From Ceratobasidium sp. AG-K (lineage: Eukaryota; Basidiomycota; Agaricomycetes; Cantharellales; Ceratobasidiaceae): a stretch of 64,000 nt of DNA. Position numbers and translations under genes: made by a program. This document shows, one piece after another, positions 23,939 through 39,158 of the stretch. The stretch is from assembly GCA_037039685.1 (NCBI GenBank), contig JAWNGF010000006.1, positions 2,976,001-3,040,000 of the forward strand, read 5' to 3'. A model generated the notes under the pieces. That model did no database searches. It had not been told where the DNA came from and saw nothing but the letters and a program-made list of their open reading frames with translations. Numbering within the stretch: position 1 is the stretch's first letter; every line of letters starts with the position of its first letter.

Positions 23939-24816
23939 CGCCGGACAACTATTGAGCCGTGGAGAAAAGTTAACGAAGGAGAGGCGTTGAGCTAAGGACT
24001 CGAAAGTTATCGATTTTGTGCGGCTTCATCAAGTGGTATCGAGCAACGCCGTGGTGTTGTCAGGGTGCAAAAATTACCAAAAATGGAACATCTCGCAACG
24101 AGTCGCTGAGAGGAATTCGGATCAGTCCTAACTGACCCTACGACCGGGAAGTTCCTCATAATTAGTTGCACATTCCCGTTGCTCCCAGGCGCGATGACCC
24201 CGGCTATGGAACCATGTACATGTGCTCAAACGCTGATGAGTCCTTGAGGAAGCTTGCCAGAACCATAAGACAGGAACATGTGCCAAACAACCTGGCAACG
24301 TCGGGCGGGTCGGAGACTTCACGCAAATTGTGTGACCGCAATGACCCATGACCCCGTCAAAAGGTCATGATCGTCAGCGCCTGCCTGTGAGCGGTTACAT
24401 AATACTCACGGGTGCACCGATGAAGATGTCGAGTCGCTTGTTGTCTTCCAGTCTCGACGTCAATGCTCATCACTCAGGAATCAAGAACTCGAGTTTGGGT
24501 TCCACACACCATAGCTTGCTCACGGATACATATTGATTAGTTGTTCATGGGTCATACTGGGTCGTGTAAGTTGCACGCGCGTGGAGGAAGAGCCAACTGT
24601 AATAATGCTCCTAAACCGTTTCATTAAAATACTTATCCCACTACCGAAGATAAAATGGTCAAGTCTCGCAATCCGATGGTTTGCCAGTGATGGTCCAGAG
24701 GCCCTCATGCAAGAAGTCCTGGGCGCTACGGTGGAGAGATCCGATCACGTGCGCGATTTCATCTGTGCCACGTTTTGTATAAACAGAGTCCGCCTCTACT
24801 TTTTTAGCCAACGACA
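23939..24816. other. Intergenic between K4 and the xylulokinase-like gene
   Basis: Shared upstream region of two divergent genes. TATAAA at about 24778-24783 lies 35-40 bases before the ATG at 24817. The rest has no supported feature. Confidence 0.45.
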
Positions 24817-27049
24817 ATGGCGCACTACCTCGGACTCGAACTCGCGACGGAACACATCCGAGGATGCGTGATAGATGAAGGACTGGACGTCGTGCACAGC
24901 GCCATCGTCGAATTTGACACGGATCTGGCCGAGTTCCAGACGCGAGGCGGGCTTTTTACTGCGCCGGGAGATGTGTGCACGACGAGCGTGGAGATGTGGC
25001 TCAAGGCACTCGGTGAGTAGACCATTCGATATTATATTGCTGCTAACGTGTTTTAGATATGCTACTGTCCAAGTTAAAAGCCGGCATCGACCTCGGTCGG
25101 GTGCGTGCCGTTGGAGGATGCGCCCAGCACGCGGCTGTATGGTGTACAGCAGCGGCCCAATCACACATATCCGGTCTCGACCCGTCCAAAACCCTCCATG
25201 CCCAACTCGGCGGCCCTTCGACACTTGCACTTGTCCATACCCCTGTCGTCCAAGATACATCGACTGCGGCCCAAGCACGTACGATCGAGAGCGCGCTAGG
25301 CGGCCCAGACGCGTTGGCTCAACGGCTCGGTACGGCGACACCTACTACAGCTGCTCAAGCCATCAAGATTCGCGAAGGAAACCCAGACGCGTGGACGCAT
25401 ACGTCGCGTGTCGTACTTGCTAGCGCGTTTCTTGCAAGTCTATTGGTTGGAGACTGGGCGCCTGCGACAGAGGCCGAAGCCATCGCGACTGGATTCTACA
25501 ATATCGAACGTGGAGCGTGGGATGAAGAAGTACTGGAGCTGGTTGGAGGCGAGAACAAGGAAGAGGGAGAACGGCTCAAGGGCATGCTGGGAACCGTCTG
25601 CCCGGCCGGGACGACCTCGGTTGGCACCGTCAGCGCGTACTTTTGTCAGCGATACGGGTTCAGCCCCGAAACCCCCGTTGCACCGTTTACATCAGACCAC
25701 CTAGCAACCTACCTTTCCCTCTCTGCCTGCCTCTCCCAATCCGCCCAGCCCAACCCCGACGCGATCCTTGCATTCGGCCCGACCGACGTCCTTCTTTCTC
25801 CCGTTCCGTCCTCGGCTCCATCTCCCCTGCCTCGGTCACGACACTATACACTCCTTCCCCACCCGTGCACGCCAAAATCATATATTACGCTACTAGCCTC
25901 ACGTAATGGCGACGTCCCACGCGCTCTCGTTCGCGACATGTACACCAAATCCTGGGCCGCGTTTGACCGCCTCGTAAGCGTCGTTCCACCCGGAGGCGCC
26001 ATCGGCCTGGACGACAAACTCTTTAGTTTCTGGATGCTCCAACCCGAAGGGCCGCCATTCGAACACGTCAAGGGCATCTTCAGATTCGAAACAGGCGTCA
26101 AGGTCAACGAATTCCGCGACCTCCGCGCAAACCCCAGGTACGCACCCAAACCTTGGATTAAACCCACCTAACCCCGCATAGATGCCTCCTCGAATCCCAA
26201 CTCTTGAACCTCCGCGTGCGCCACGCCCGGATGTCATCCCTCCTCTCGACCCCAGCACCCACCGCCAACCGGCCAGCCTCGCTCCTCGCAACCTCCCTCT
26301 CGACCACATTCGACCCATACGTACCCACCACCCTCCCTTCGCGCATCCTCGCCCTCGGCGCTGCCGCAGGATTCGCATCCGTCGCGAGCATCACAGCCGA
26401 CATTTTCGGTGCCCGAGTCCTCGTACCACGTAGCGTTGTTGCGCGCGGTGCGCCCGTCACGCCGCTCATGACCCCCACCCGCGCCGGACTCGCGTTCCCC
26501 ACTGGCGGAGGAAGCGGGACGTCGACACCTGGTTTGGTCGTCCCCGGTCAACCGACCCAAGCGCCTCAACAAGCTGCACCCGATACCCGTGCGGCCCTCG
26601 GTGCGGCATACGTCGCACGGTGGTCGACGCTCGCCCAAGGCACCGATTTCGAAGACGAAGTGCGCACCATGCTCCGAAAACGCGCCAAGCTCAGCGGTGC
26701 ACTCGGGCTTTCGGGGTGGCACAGCCGGAGCGGGTTGGGCGCGAGCGTGTTGGTCGAGGAAGACGAGGAGCAGGAAGAAAAAGAGGACGACGAGCGGGAG
26801 AGGACGGCTACCAACTCGACGGCACCCACGAGCTTGAGTTTGCATTTATCCATCCCCCCGAATCCCATTGCGCAGCAAACCCCAACCCAGGGCAGCGCGT
26901 CTGTGCATGCCCTCCCGACCGACGAGGGAGACACGTTGCTTGGCCTCGCCAAAGTCGCCGAAGCTGACATGGACGCGTTTTCTGCGTACGCCGCGCTCGT
27001 GCCCGAGTGGTGCCGGCTAGAAGGCATGCTCGTCCGAGGCGTGGTTTAA
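24817..27049 (+). CDS. FGGY carbohydrate kinase, xylulokinase-like and divergent
   Basis: Exons 24817..25012, 25057..26137 and 26182..27049 (two 44-base introns) give 714 residues, longer than the roughly 600 of yeast Xks1. Family order is recognisable: N-terminal HYLGLELATEHIRG, AVGGCAQHAAVW, VVQDTSTAAQAR, ASAFLASLLVGDWAP, VAPFTSDHLATYLSLSACL, SYITLLASRNGDVPRALVRD, and a C-terminal helix region LALGAAAGFASVASI. An acidic insert (EEDEEQEEKEDDERER) lies near residue 580. Xylulokinases phosphorylate D-xylulose in the pentose pathway. Several motifs usually strict in the family are altered: the first-strand Asp (GFDLST type) is Glu, the GDN around the catalytic Asp reads SDH, and the LGTST phosphate loop reads FGPTD. 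Activity is therefore doubtful although the frame is intact. Confidence 0.8.
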
Positions 27050-27535
27050 AAAATCTAGATGAATCGAAAATGTCTGGTCTATCTATTGTCTGCTTTTTAC
27101 GATCCGCACCGTCACCCTCATTTGTTGCTCGCTCACAGTGTATACCACAGCACTAGCACTACCTACTTGCTTTCCGCGTTGGTCAATATAGTTGCGTTTG
27201 ATTTAGGAATTCTGGAAATTTTTCATGTGTGATGTACGTTCGGAGGCCGTGGAGACGCATATACTCTACGAAATATAACAACACGTGTAAAATTTTCTAC
27301 AAGAACGCATAAGTGTAAATCTAGTGCTGTAAAATCCAATAACCGCCTGACATCATTCTATAGAGGTACAGTCAGCAATAAGCCTCAGCACAACTCTAAT
27401 CAGCCAGAGACGAATCAGGAATACCCGGGTTTTTTCCCCATGAGCTCCAAAGAAGCGTCGTATAATAGGGAACCGATATGTTCATCATGGTCTCCAACCG
27501 CTGGCGATTACAAGGAGTCAAACTCACTTTTTTGT
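27050..27535. other. Intergenic between convergent genes
   Basis: 3' flanks of the xylulokinase-like gene and the AAA ATPase gene. No feature recognised. Confidence 0.5.
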
Positions 27536-30500
<2,965 letters not shown>

Positions 30501-30703
30501 AGAGCCACAAAGGCCACAACGGTTAATCTGCTTGACCTCGAAGAACGACATTTGGAAGTGAGACTCATGACAGACCACTTGAAGCTGCTCAAAATTTACC
30601 CCCCCTAGCTGAAATAAATAACTACTGCACCACCAGAATTACCACTGACAGGACAATTCACTAGCGAACATCTCCAACCCCCACTATTATGGGCATAATA
30701 TAT

Positions 30704-33700
30704 TCACAGACCCACGTGTATGAATGGTACCCATCGTTCGAAAGACGTTTCTCCTGCTATATTACGCAACCTGCCTACAGCCTGATGTAGTGCGCGAGCT
30801 ACCCCACTAGGGTCCAGCATTCGATTCTTCAGCAGCTCCGAGTAAACCCATTGTGCAACTTCAGGGGCGTCTTGGTCTTCAATGCTCCACATTGTGGCTA
30901 TTACCGTTGGATACCCCGCTAGGAGCATTCCAGCAGCTAGGTGTATCGATTCATCCGGCATCTCGTTGTCCCCAGTTGCTGTCTGACACGCAGAGAGAAA
31001 AGCTAGACCTTTGTTTTTGAAAGACTGCTTAGTAATCATGGAGAGCGTCAGGTCGCCGTCATAGAGGTGGAAAGCACTATCGAGGGGTTTGTCTACTTGC
31101 TGGGTTGCATGGCAGGCCAGGTGTACCGAGTTATGCTCCTGCATTGCACGAAGCACAGTCTCCATAGTTGCATTCTCCCCTTCAAGCTGAAGGAATTGGT
31201 GCTTGTCGGCATGTTCTTTGATCGTGGCAAGTTCGAATCGTCTATATGGTAGGCTGTTCATCCCTTTGGTATCCTCCTGGCCAACAGCCACTATATCGGG
31301 GGATAGGTTCAAATTCCGTTGCTCAGAATTTAAAAGTGTGCTGAGCGTTGGAGTATAGGAAGATATCACAAGGTCAAATGCGTTAGGTTGCGACCCATCG
31401 TAACAACCTGCCGCATGCAGTGGAAGAAACGAGAGAGCTCCAGTAGTACACCATGTTACTCGTGGTAAATTATGGGAGTGACCTGCGTGCTTCAAATAGC
31501 AGGTCAACGAGGTGACTCGGATCAGCATAACACAATAAATGCGCTGCTTACTATATAGCCAAGAAAATCAAGAATCGGCTTGACAACATCATGCCATAGG
31601 GATGCTAGCATGGACTTGAAGGATTTAGCAGGTCGAACCAGGCGACGCCCGATGTACCGCAAGCCCGAGTGGCCATCTCGACTACGTGCTTCTAGGCCAG
31701 TCACTTGGCGGCCAACAAACGGAAATAGTTGTGAGCAAAGATCCACGGCCTTGCCTTGGGTAAAGCTTTCTAGGGCAACATGTGCTATATCGTTCGTATT
31801 CGGTTGAATAATCAATGCGTCCGAACGATCTGAATGCACATTGATCATTACAATCGGGGTTTTCTCAGCCGCCCGTACGAGTGTTGCTGCCTGAAGGGGG
31901 CGCATAAAGTCGTGGAAACCTGAAAGCTCACGCACTTGGGCCAGCAATTGGGTCCATTCTTCCGCCAGGCGATGGCGTAATTGGGTATCTTTCTCCGAAG
32001 TAGATATGAAGCTTTTTAGGAATAATGTCTTTGACGAAATTGAAGCTACGTATTCAAGCTGGTGGCCGACCTGTTCTAATCGCCGCGCGAGAGCAGGTTG
32101 GGCGATCGAAAGCTCAGCAAATGGAGTCCGGAGTTGTAACATCTGTCTCCAAACAACCGAACGTCCTTCCTCTAGCCATTCCAGTGCGAGGCTATATTTT
32201 CTTGCGGAGATGGACCAGGACACCGCTTCCATCGTGAAGGAGCCAATCTCCTTGAGCGCACTAAAGCGGTAATCGAAAATGGTGCCGAGCCAAGCAAGTT
32301 GCGGCACCAGCTCCAGAGCCTTCTGGAACGCGGCTTGGGGAGAAATGTCAAGAGTCAGGCAGGCCCTGGCCCATTTCCGCGCTGCTTTGTATTTTATGAT
32401 AGGCTGGGTGGCAGTCTGCTCTGTTACGAGTCGAAAGCACCGGCAAGCTGATTCAAGATCTGATTTCTGATGAAGGTGCGTGAAGCGACGATGGTACGAC
32501 TCTCCAAGGTAATACAGTCCATTCACTTTAGATGGGTGTTCGTTTGCCAGGAGATCCACCGATTTGGTCCCGCATTCAATTGCTTTCTCAATGTCTTCAA
32601 TGTTTTTCAAGCGATCAAATCGGCAGCTATATGCGTTTCCCAAACTTTGGAGTCGACGAGGCATATCATCGCGACCATCGGGAGTGAGGAACAGAGCTTC
32701 AGAACAAAATTCAATGGCCTTTTCAATGTCTTCCTGTTTGCCGGTTCTCAAAAATTGATTTAGATAAGACGCTCCGAGCTGGTCGAGTCGAGCTGGTCTG
32801 TCCGCGTGTCCAGTCGGGGTCAGAAGTACTGCCTGATTCTGGCAATCGATGGCTTTCTTGATATCCTCGGAGTTCTCCCACTGCTCGAATCGGCACATAT
32901 ACGCTGCTCCGTAGTTACTTAGCTGGCCTGCTAATTGCCTCACAGCATGGTCGTTGGTAGCGGAAAGCATGGCTTGGCTGTACGCCTCAATCGCTTTGTC
33001 AATATCTGAGCTATCCAGGAAGTGTTGGAACCGACAGAGGTAAGCGTTTCCAAGGTTATTGAGCCACCCGGATTGATCCAGATGATGATATGAAGCCATG
33101 AGAACGGCTGCGTTGTGACACACGATTGATTCGTCAACCTCCGTGCGCTTCCCAAAGCGCATGAAGCAACGTAGGTGAACAGTTCCTAGGCTATCTAAAT
33201 ATCTTGGCCGTGCTTTGTGCTCATCTGGCGTCATTTGCACTGCTTGCTGTTGGCAGCCTTTAGCCATTTCCAGGTCATCCAGGTTTCCCAGGTGTTCGAA
33301 TCGGTAAAGGAGGCTGATCCCAGGTTGTTAAGTAGACCTGCTTTGTCTGGGCCGTCGGCTGATGTAAGTGAGACCGCTTGAGCTTGATATTCAATTGCTG
33401 CGTCAATATCTGATTTTTTATTTAGACACTCGAACCTGAGCTTGTACGAATGTCCGAGGTCCTCAGAGAAGCTGGGTTTTGCCGGATGGCCGTCTGGAGT
33501 AAGCACTAGCGCGTGGGTATAAAGTTCAATGGCCTCGTTCACATCTGATATTTGGTTGGATCCCTTGGATCGACTCATGTACGAGTCTCCTAAATTGTGG
33601 AGGAAAGTTGCTTCGACTGCATCACCTGTGGGAATAAGTCTCAGAGCACGACGCTGGTATTGAATAGCCAGATCGATATCCGAAAACTGGCGTAATCGTT

Positions 33701-34193
33701 CAAATCGAAGCCTGTAGGATATTCCTAAGTCGCTTAGCCAGCCTGGCTTACTTGGGTGGTTTTCTGAAACAAGTGTCACGGCACCAGAATAATGTTCAGT
33801 GGCCTTGTCAATGTCATCTGGTTCGTTGAGGTGGCCAAATCTAAGGAAGTACGCTTCCGCAAGGCTGGCGATCAGCCGTGGCTTATCTTCAGTTGTGTCA
33901 GGGATAACGTGGACTGCTCGACCCAAATAACTAATTGACTTGTCGATGTCTTCAGTACTTCTTGAGTGCCGAAATTTTTCGCTGTATAAATCGGCTAATG
34001 TCTCCAATGCCATATGTTCCTGAAGGCCAGGGATGCTAATTAGTTCACATGATGTCAATGTTTGTCAGTGCCCGACTATTGGCTAAGGCTTCTGAGAGTT
34101 GATACGCTCTCCTTACCCTGTTATTTGTGTTGGCTCCTGCAGTAGGCTCTCCAGAAGTTCAAGCAACTGGTTGTCGCCTGAATAAGACTCCAT
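30704..34193 (-). pseudogene. TPR-CHAT protein 1 (one frame break)
   Basis: Starts MESYSGDNQLLELLESLLQE at the ATG at 34193, with an intron at about 34117-34040. About 12 repeats of roughly 44 residues follow (type LGxSYxxRFExLxxxxDIDxAI). Then comes the linker LALEWLEEGRSVVWRQML. A 62-base intron (31490-31551) leads to a C-terminal CHAT domain: VTWCTTGALSFLPLHAAG, the catalytic histidine in VHLACHAT, the cysteine in LAFLSACQTATGD, ending RWVPFIHVGL-stop. CHAT domains are clan CD cysteine proteases related to caspases and separase, and the TPR array is a likely sensor or scaffold. At 33318-33324 the reading frame shifts by one base inside repeat 6 (LLNNLG, then FEHLGNLDDLEMAK in another frame), with no intron signal. 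Everything else is intact, so this is either a recent null allele or a sequencing indel. Confidence 0.85.
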
Positions 34194-35520
34194 TGTGTTG
34201 TGAATAGGCCCGGGACTTCGATGAATCTACTTGGGATTTCACAAGCAACCATTACTATTGACTTATCACCTAAGATTTTGCGCTTCTCAACTCACATTGA
34301 ATGAGGCAGAGGAATGGGCACAAATCGATTGTGTACTACAGGACTGCGCAAGGAGTGGTGTTTTATGTACCCCTCTCGTCTCCTTTCCAAGATCTCTGCC
34401 CATCAGTATCTACTCGCACGTTCTAGGTCATTCGATTTTTCGCAAGGCACACTGATGCACAGAATACAACGAAAGGAAACAGGGCCCGTCAGTTAGTTCG
34501 TATTCCTCGGTGTTTCTTGATAGTAGAAACTTTACGACTTTCCTAATATGTTCAATAGATGGGCTTGAGCGCTGAAATGATTTCTCGATGTGAAAGGCCA
34601 AGCCTTCGTAACATGCATAGCCATGTTCTTGTGTGTAACAATTCTCGCTTACTGCACAGCATTACGCGCGAGAACCGTACTAAATTTAGTACGAGTACGA
34701 GTACGGTAGGTATAAATACACACACATGGTTATAGATCCCGGTGCGATGCCCTATTGTGTAAACTCGAACTACAACAAATAACGGACGCCTACGAAACTG
34801 CAAGTCAAATTGAAGCAGGCAGTACCTAACGCAAAGCGAGAGTGAATCTGGGTCTGTTATTTATATAATTTATATACGTATATGCGGCGATTTCTGTAAC
34901 TCGTGGGGTTGGCCAATCCTCTTCATTGGTCAGGGGGATCTGAATCAACGTGGTTAACTTAGTGGTGTAATATCTGCTGGTGTCTGTTTGAGTGCTGTAT
35001 CAAAGTACTACCCCCATTGAAAACGACGTAGTGTTGTGGTGTTCCCTGCGGGTTTTTCTAGTTGAGGCGCATTAACGGTACTTTGGGCAATCAACTGCAA
35101 AGTACATATAGAATACCAACGCAGTATCGCAGACCCGTACAAGGACACGTACGGTTTGGGCGATCTGAGATGTCTCAGTCAATGTTATAACGGCGCTTCC
35201 GGGCCATCTTCATATCGAGACACACGGCTCTGCCTCATGTAGACTTCCCATCGATAAGCACAACCCAGTCGTTACAGTGATTCTACCTCTATCGGGGTCC
35301 GCCTCACTCCTTAACTTCAGTATTTTGGATCCGGCGGAGGACTGTGACGCTTGTTCCTCTCAAGCAACTTCACTCTGGTATACAGTATCACTCGAGCTCG
35401 CGACTAACGACTACGAGCCCAATCTATGATGCCTTTTCGAAAACAAATGTCGTAAATATTAAAGAGAGCCTGGTGCGCAAAATCGATTAGGTCGAGTGCA
35501 ATCACCCCGCTTGTACAAAT
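34194..35520. other. Intergenic between TPR-CHAT 1 and MTO1
   Basis: No gene supported. Holds a perfect 18-base palindrome (34676-34693) next to a (gtacga)n run. Confidence 0.5.
34676..34693. repeat. 18-base perfect palindrome
   Basis: CGTACTAAATTTAGTACG is its own reverse complement and is followed by repeated acgagt. It may be a protein-binding site or chance in AT/GTAC-rich sequence. Confidence 0.5.
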
Positions 35521-38200
35521 TTAGACCCAATCACTGTTGGTGTAGTGCGCTCGTCTCGCGTGACGAAGTAATAGCACCGCCGACGCTGCAGTCATACCCT
35601 CCATTCGCTTTGCAGCACCCTACGCACAGCAAACGTCAACTTCTCATTCTGGGATCAATTCAAAACCCAATACTCGCCACACTTCCTGGCCGAGTCCTCT
35701 TCAACCTCTCTCTTACTTCAGTACTCAGACCCACAATGGCATCATAATCCAATGAAGGGTCCAATACTAGCATTTCATCGCTCGTAAACGCTCGGACATC
35801 AGCCGCTTGACGTTTAAGATGGTGAAGGTATTGCCCTGGGTGCGCATATAGTCAGAATAATGAAAGCAATCGGATTGGATAAAAAGTACCCTCAATGTTC
35901 ACTCGTTCGAGGATTTTGGGTTCAAGCTTAGTCAGTTCAGGAATGGCGAGTGCAAGCTTTTCACAAGTCATCCCAGGGTTTCTGAGCATGTCGAGACCAC
36001 TGTATGTCATCTGTCAGCATTTGGGCAGTTAAGTACGGAACCAAACTGACCTTCGGGCGACTCCATCCCGTTTTGCAGTGAACCCGTAAGCCTCCCACTT
36101 CTATGAAGCTTCTGCTCAGTGACTCGGCCCAGGTACCACAGCATATACTCACCTGCGGTGACAGCACACACTCTTCGAGAAGCTCCATCGCACGATTCAT
36201 CGTACGTTTTACTTGCTCAAACGCGGCCCATCGACCATCGCAAACCACGCCGGCGGCCCGGCCTGCAAACACCCGGTCAGAAATGCTCTTCAGGGTAAGG
36301 AACCTGCATCACCTTTAGGCGTTAGTCTCAAATCAGCGTTATCACTTCGGATCGACATCCGATACTCTGCTCGACTCGTAAACATTCTGTCTTTGGCGAA
36401 TATCAGCCCACAAGTCCAACACGTCCTTTGGAACCCCCAACTCACAAGGCTCCTCCACACCCCGTCCGATCAAATCGTCCACCATGACGCCCAAAAACCC
36501 ATCAGCACGACCAATTACCAGGGGAGGTTTACCCGTGGCATTCAATCCCGCATTGATTCCTGCCAGGACTCCCTGGGCGGCTGCTTCCTCATACCCAGTT
36601 GTCCCGTTTATTTGACCTGCGAGAAAAAGACCACGGATCCGCTTGGTCTCCAGTGTGGCTGTTCGCGACAAAGTTTAGAGAAGTTACTGTGAAATATAAC
36701 TATGCATTCGTACTTACGAGTAAGTTCTCTCGGATCAATGTGATCATACTCGACACCATACGCAGGCCGGACTATTCGTGCCTTCTCAAGACCTGGGACA
36801 GAACGCACAAGGAGTTCTTGCACATCTTCCGGCATGCTATTCGATAAGCCATTCGGGTATATCAGATCTATATATGCCGCTGTCAGCTCTCTCGTAAAGC
36901 AGGACTGTGAGTACTTGCGGACCTGAGTCAAATCCTTCCGGCTCTAACCATATAATGTGACCCGTTTTCTCGGTAAACCTCAGCACCTTCGCCTCGAGGG
37001 ACGGGCAGTATCGGGGACCTATTCAACAAAATCTTCGTTAATCATCAGTAGTAAGTTCCCCGTTCGCATACCTTTTACTGTTTCCCGGATGTGCATGGTC
37101 CGGTGAACATTCTCCCTAATTATTCGGTGCGTCTCTGGGGTCGTAGTCGTCTTATAGCAAGCAACTTGCTGGTCCTACTCCGGGACCATCAATCCGTTAT
37201 CCATATTCTCAATATTTTTACTACATACCTCATGCCTAACGCCTGGTCCCCAATACGCAAAACCGCTGGCGGGAATATCTCCATCCTGCCTCTCCAGTGC
37301 CTCGAAATTAATCGTGTGTTTGTCAAGGCGGGCAGGAGTGCCCGTTTTGAGGCGACCGAGTTGGAATCCTGCTTGGTGAAGGGAAGCAGAGAGCCCCGAG
37401 GCGGGTGAGGGTGCGTCGTTGTGCCTTCCCGCGGGAAAAGTCTTGTGTCCTGCAAATCAAAAGAATTTACAATATCTGATTGAAGCCGGGTGATCGTGCT
37501 GACCAATATGAATTTCTCCTGCTAGGAATGTCCCAGTGCATATGACAACCTCTGAGCATTCGATAACTTCGCCAGTGTCAAGCCGGATCCCACCGACACA
37601 TTGCATTGTGAGAGAATTCGGAGTGTGAGATGTGTAGGGGTGTAGAATAAGGTCGTGGACGCTCGCAGGGCGGATGTCGAGTTTTGGAATTTGGGCGAGA
37701 GCAGATTGGATTGCTGTTTTGTATAGGGTGCGATCCATTTGCGCCCGCGGCCCCTAGTCAACCATTGAGCATGACAAAACAATTCGAGCGGGAAGGCGAC
37801 CTCACCCAGACGGCTGGTCCCTTGGACCTATTTAACATATGCCATTGGATGCCCGCCTCATCTGGTTCCACCTCAGCAGGTTGTAAACAATCACCAAATT
37901 CGAGTGCTTACCAGTAGCCCTTCCCATAACCCCTCCCAGAGCGTCTACCTCCCTGACCAAAGTGCCCTTCCCTACACCCCCAATACTAGGATTACAAGAC
38001 ATTTCTCCGATCGTATCCAGCTTCTGGGTAATTAGCAACGTTCGGGCACCTGCCCTCGCAGCTCCAGCTGCAGCCTCGCATCCCGCATGCCCTCCTCCTA
38101 TGATACAGACATCATATTTAGCCACAGGCCCAAGCGACGATGCGTATCTTTTTTGTAGTGCGCGGTGAGCGAGCGAAGATCTTAGCCGAAAAGAAAACAT
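35521..38200 (-). CDS. MTO1: Mitochondrial tRNA uridine-5-carboxymethylaminomethyl modification enzyme (MTO1/GidA family)
   Basis: The N-terminus ([20 protein letters not shown]) is an Arg/Ser-rich mitochondrial presequence. It is followed by the FAD-binding motif [15 protein letters not shown] and the family signature [20 protein letters not shown]. Further blocks are [63 protein letters not shown] and, at the end, [19 protein letters not shown] and [18 protein letters not shown], with a stop at 35521. With its GTPase partner (MSS1/GTPBP3), MTO1 modifies the wobble uridine of mitochondrial tRNAs. About ten introns. The last, 35620-35677, seems to be of GC-AG type, because conservation of the RPGSV-GAAKRM join requires donor GCGAGT. 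It is divergent from the peroxiredoxin gene, with only 161 bases between the ATGs. Confidence 0.93.
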
Positions 38201-38361
38201 GGAGGTTGATTAGGGCCGGGCGCCACCGAGAGGATCTTACGGATCGGCGCTAATGACACACCTACTTCTGGACTCTATCATGGCACCAAGACTTCTTGCT
38301 TCCCTCCACCTCAGTCTCGCGCTCAACCAGTTCTCATCATCGCTAGCACTCATATATTGCA
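38201..38361. promoter_or_regulatory. Bidirectional promoter region MTO1 / peroxiredoxin
   Basis: 161 bases lie between the start codons of two divergent genes and must hold both core promoters. CATATATTG lies 10 bases before the peroxiredoxin ATG. No specific operator was recognised. Confidence 0.5.
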
Positions 38362-39024
38362 ATGGCTGGACCTAAATCTCTAATCGGAAAACCTGCCCCC
38401 GTTGTAACTCTCCCATCCGCTACTGGCGAGCAGTACGAGTTGAATCCTGCAACCGCCGGTCACCCAACAATCATCTTTTTCTTCCCAGCCGCCGGCACTT
38501 ATGGTAAGCTCTACCAGCTCTAATCGGACCAATACCTAACGTATTTTCTTGTGCAGGATGCACGAGGGAAGCTTGCTCGTTCCGCGACGCGCTTTCCTCC
38601 AACCCGCTCTACAAAACACACGACGTCCAAGTAATCGGCATTAGTCCGGATGCTGTAGAAAAGCAAAAGGCTTTTGTTGACGCAGAGGGCCTTCCGTATC
38701 CTATGTTGTGCGACGTCGAGGCCGAGGCCCGAAAGCAGTACCAGGTTGGGAAAGGCTTGCTTGGGTTGACTGAAGGTGAGTATTTGCCCTGGCGGATCAT
38801 TACCCGACCCTGATTTTTTCAATCTATCAAAGCTCGAGTCACGTTTTGCGTTGACAAGGAAGGGGTCGTTCGTGATATATTTGATTCTGTCCTGAGTTTC
38901 AAGTGGGTTGCAGGTTTCGCTCTGGGTGATGATGGAACTAACCCAAGCTCGCTAATCCAGCGCTCACGAAAAACATGTCACCAAGTGGCTTGCTACCCTT
39001 CCGACTGACGAGCCGCAGTCCTAA
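38362..39024 (+). CDS. Peroxiredoxin of the PrxQ/BCP (Dot5-like) class
   Basis: Exons 38362..38503, 38557..38775, 38833..38902 and 38961..39024 give 164 residues. It opens MAGPKSLIGKPAPVVTLPSA, then IIFFFPAAGTYG and, across the first intron, CTREACSFRD. The peroxidatic cysteine and a second cysteine five residues later are arranged as in PrxQ/BCP enzymes (GCTxxACxFRD). VQVIGISPDAVEKQKAFV and VTFCVDKEGVVRDIFDSV complete the thioredoxin fold. It reduces hydroperoxides using thiol donors. Yeast Dot5 is nuclear, but no targeting signal is evident here. It ends 134 bases from the convergent TPR-CHAT 2 gene. Confidence 0.95.
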
Positions 39025-39158
39025 ATTACAACTCATCTTCTTTTTGGTTTTCGAGGGACGTGTTTGCTTGTTATCTGAGACTGCGTCACATGTGTTTAGT
39101 AGCGCTTCGACAATTACAAGAATTCATAGTATACATTAGATCTAGATGGCTAGGCTAC

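Noticed and set aside
26204..26845. Overlapping minus-strand Arg/Gly-rich frames
   Set aside because: Shadows of the GC-rich third exon of the FGGY kinase gene.
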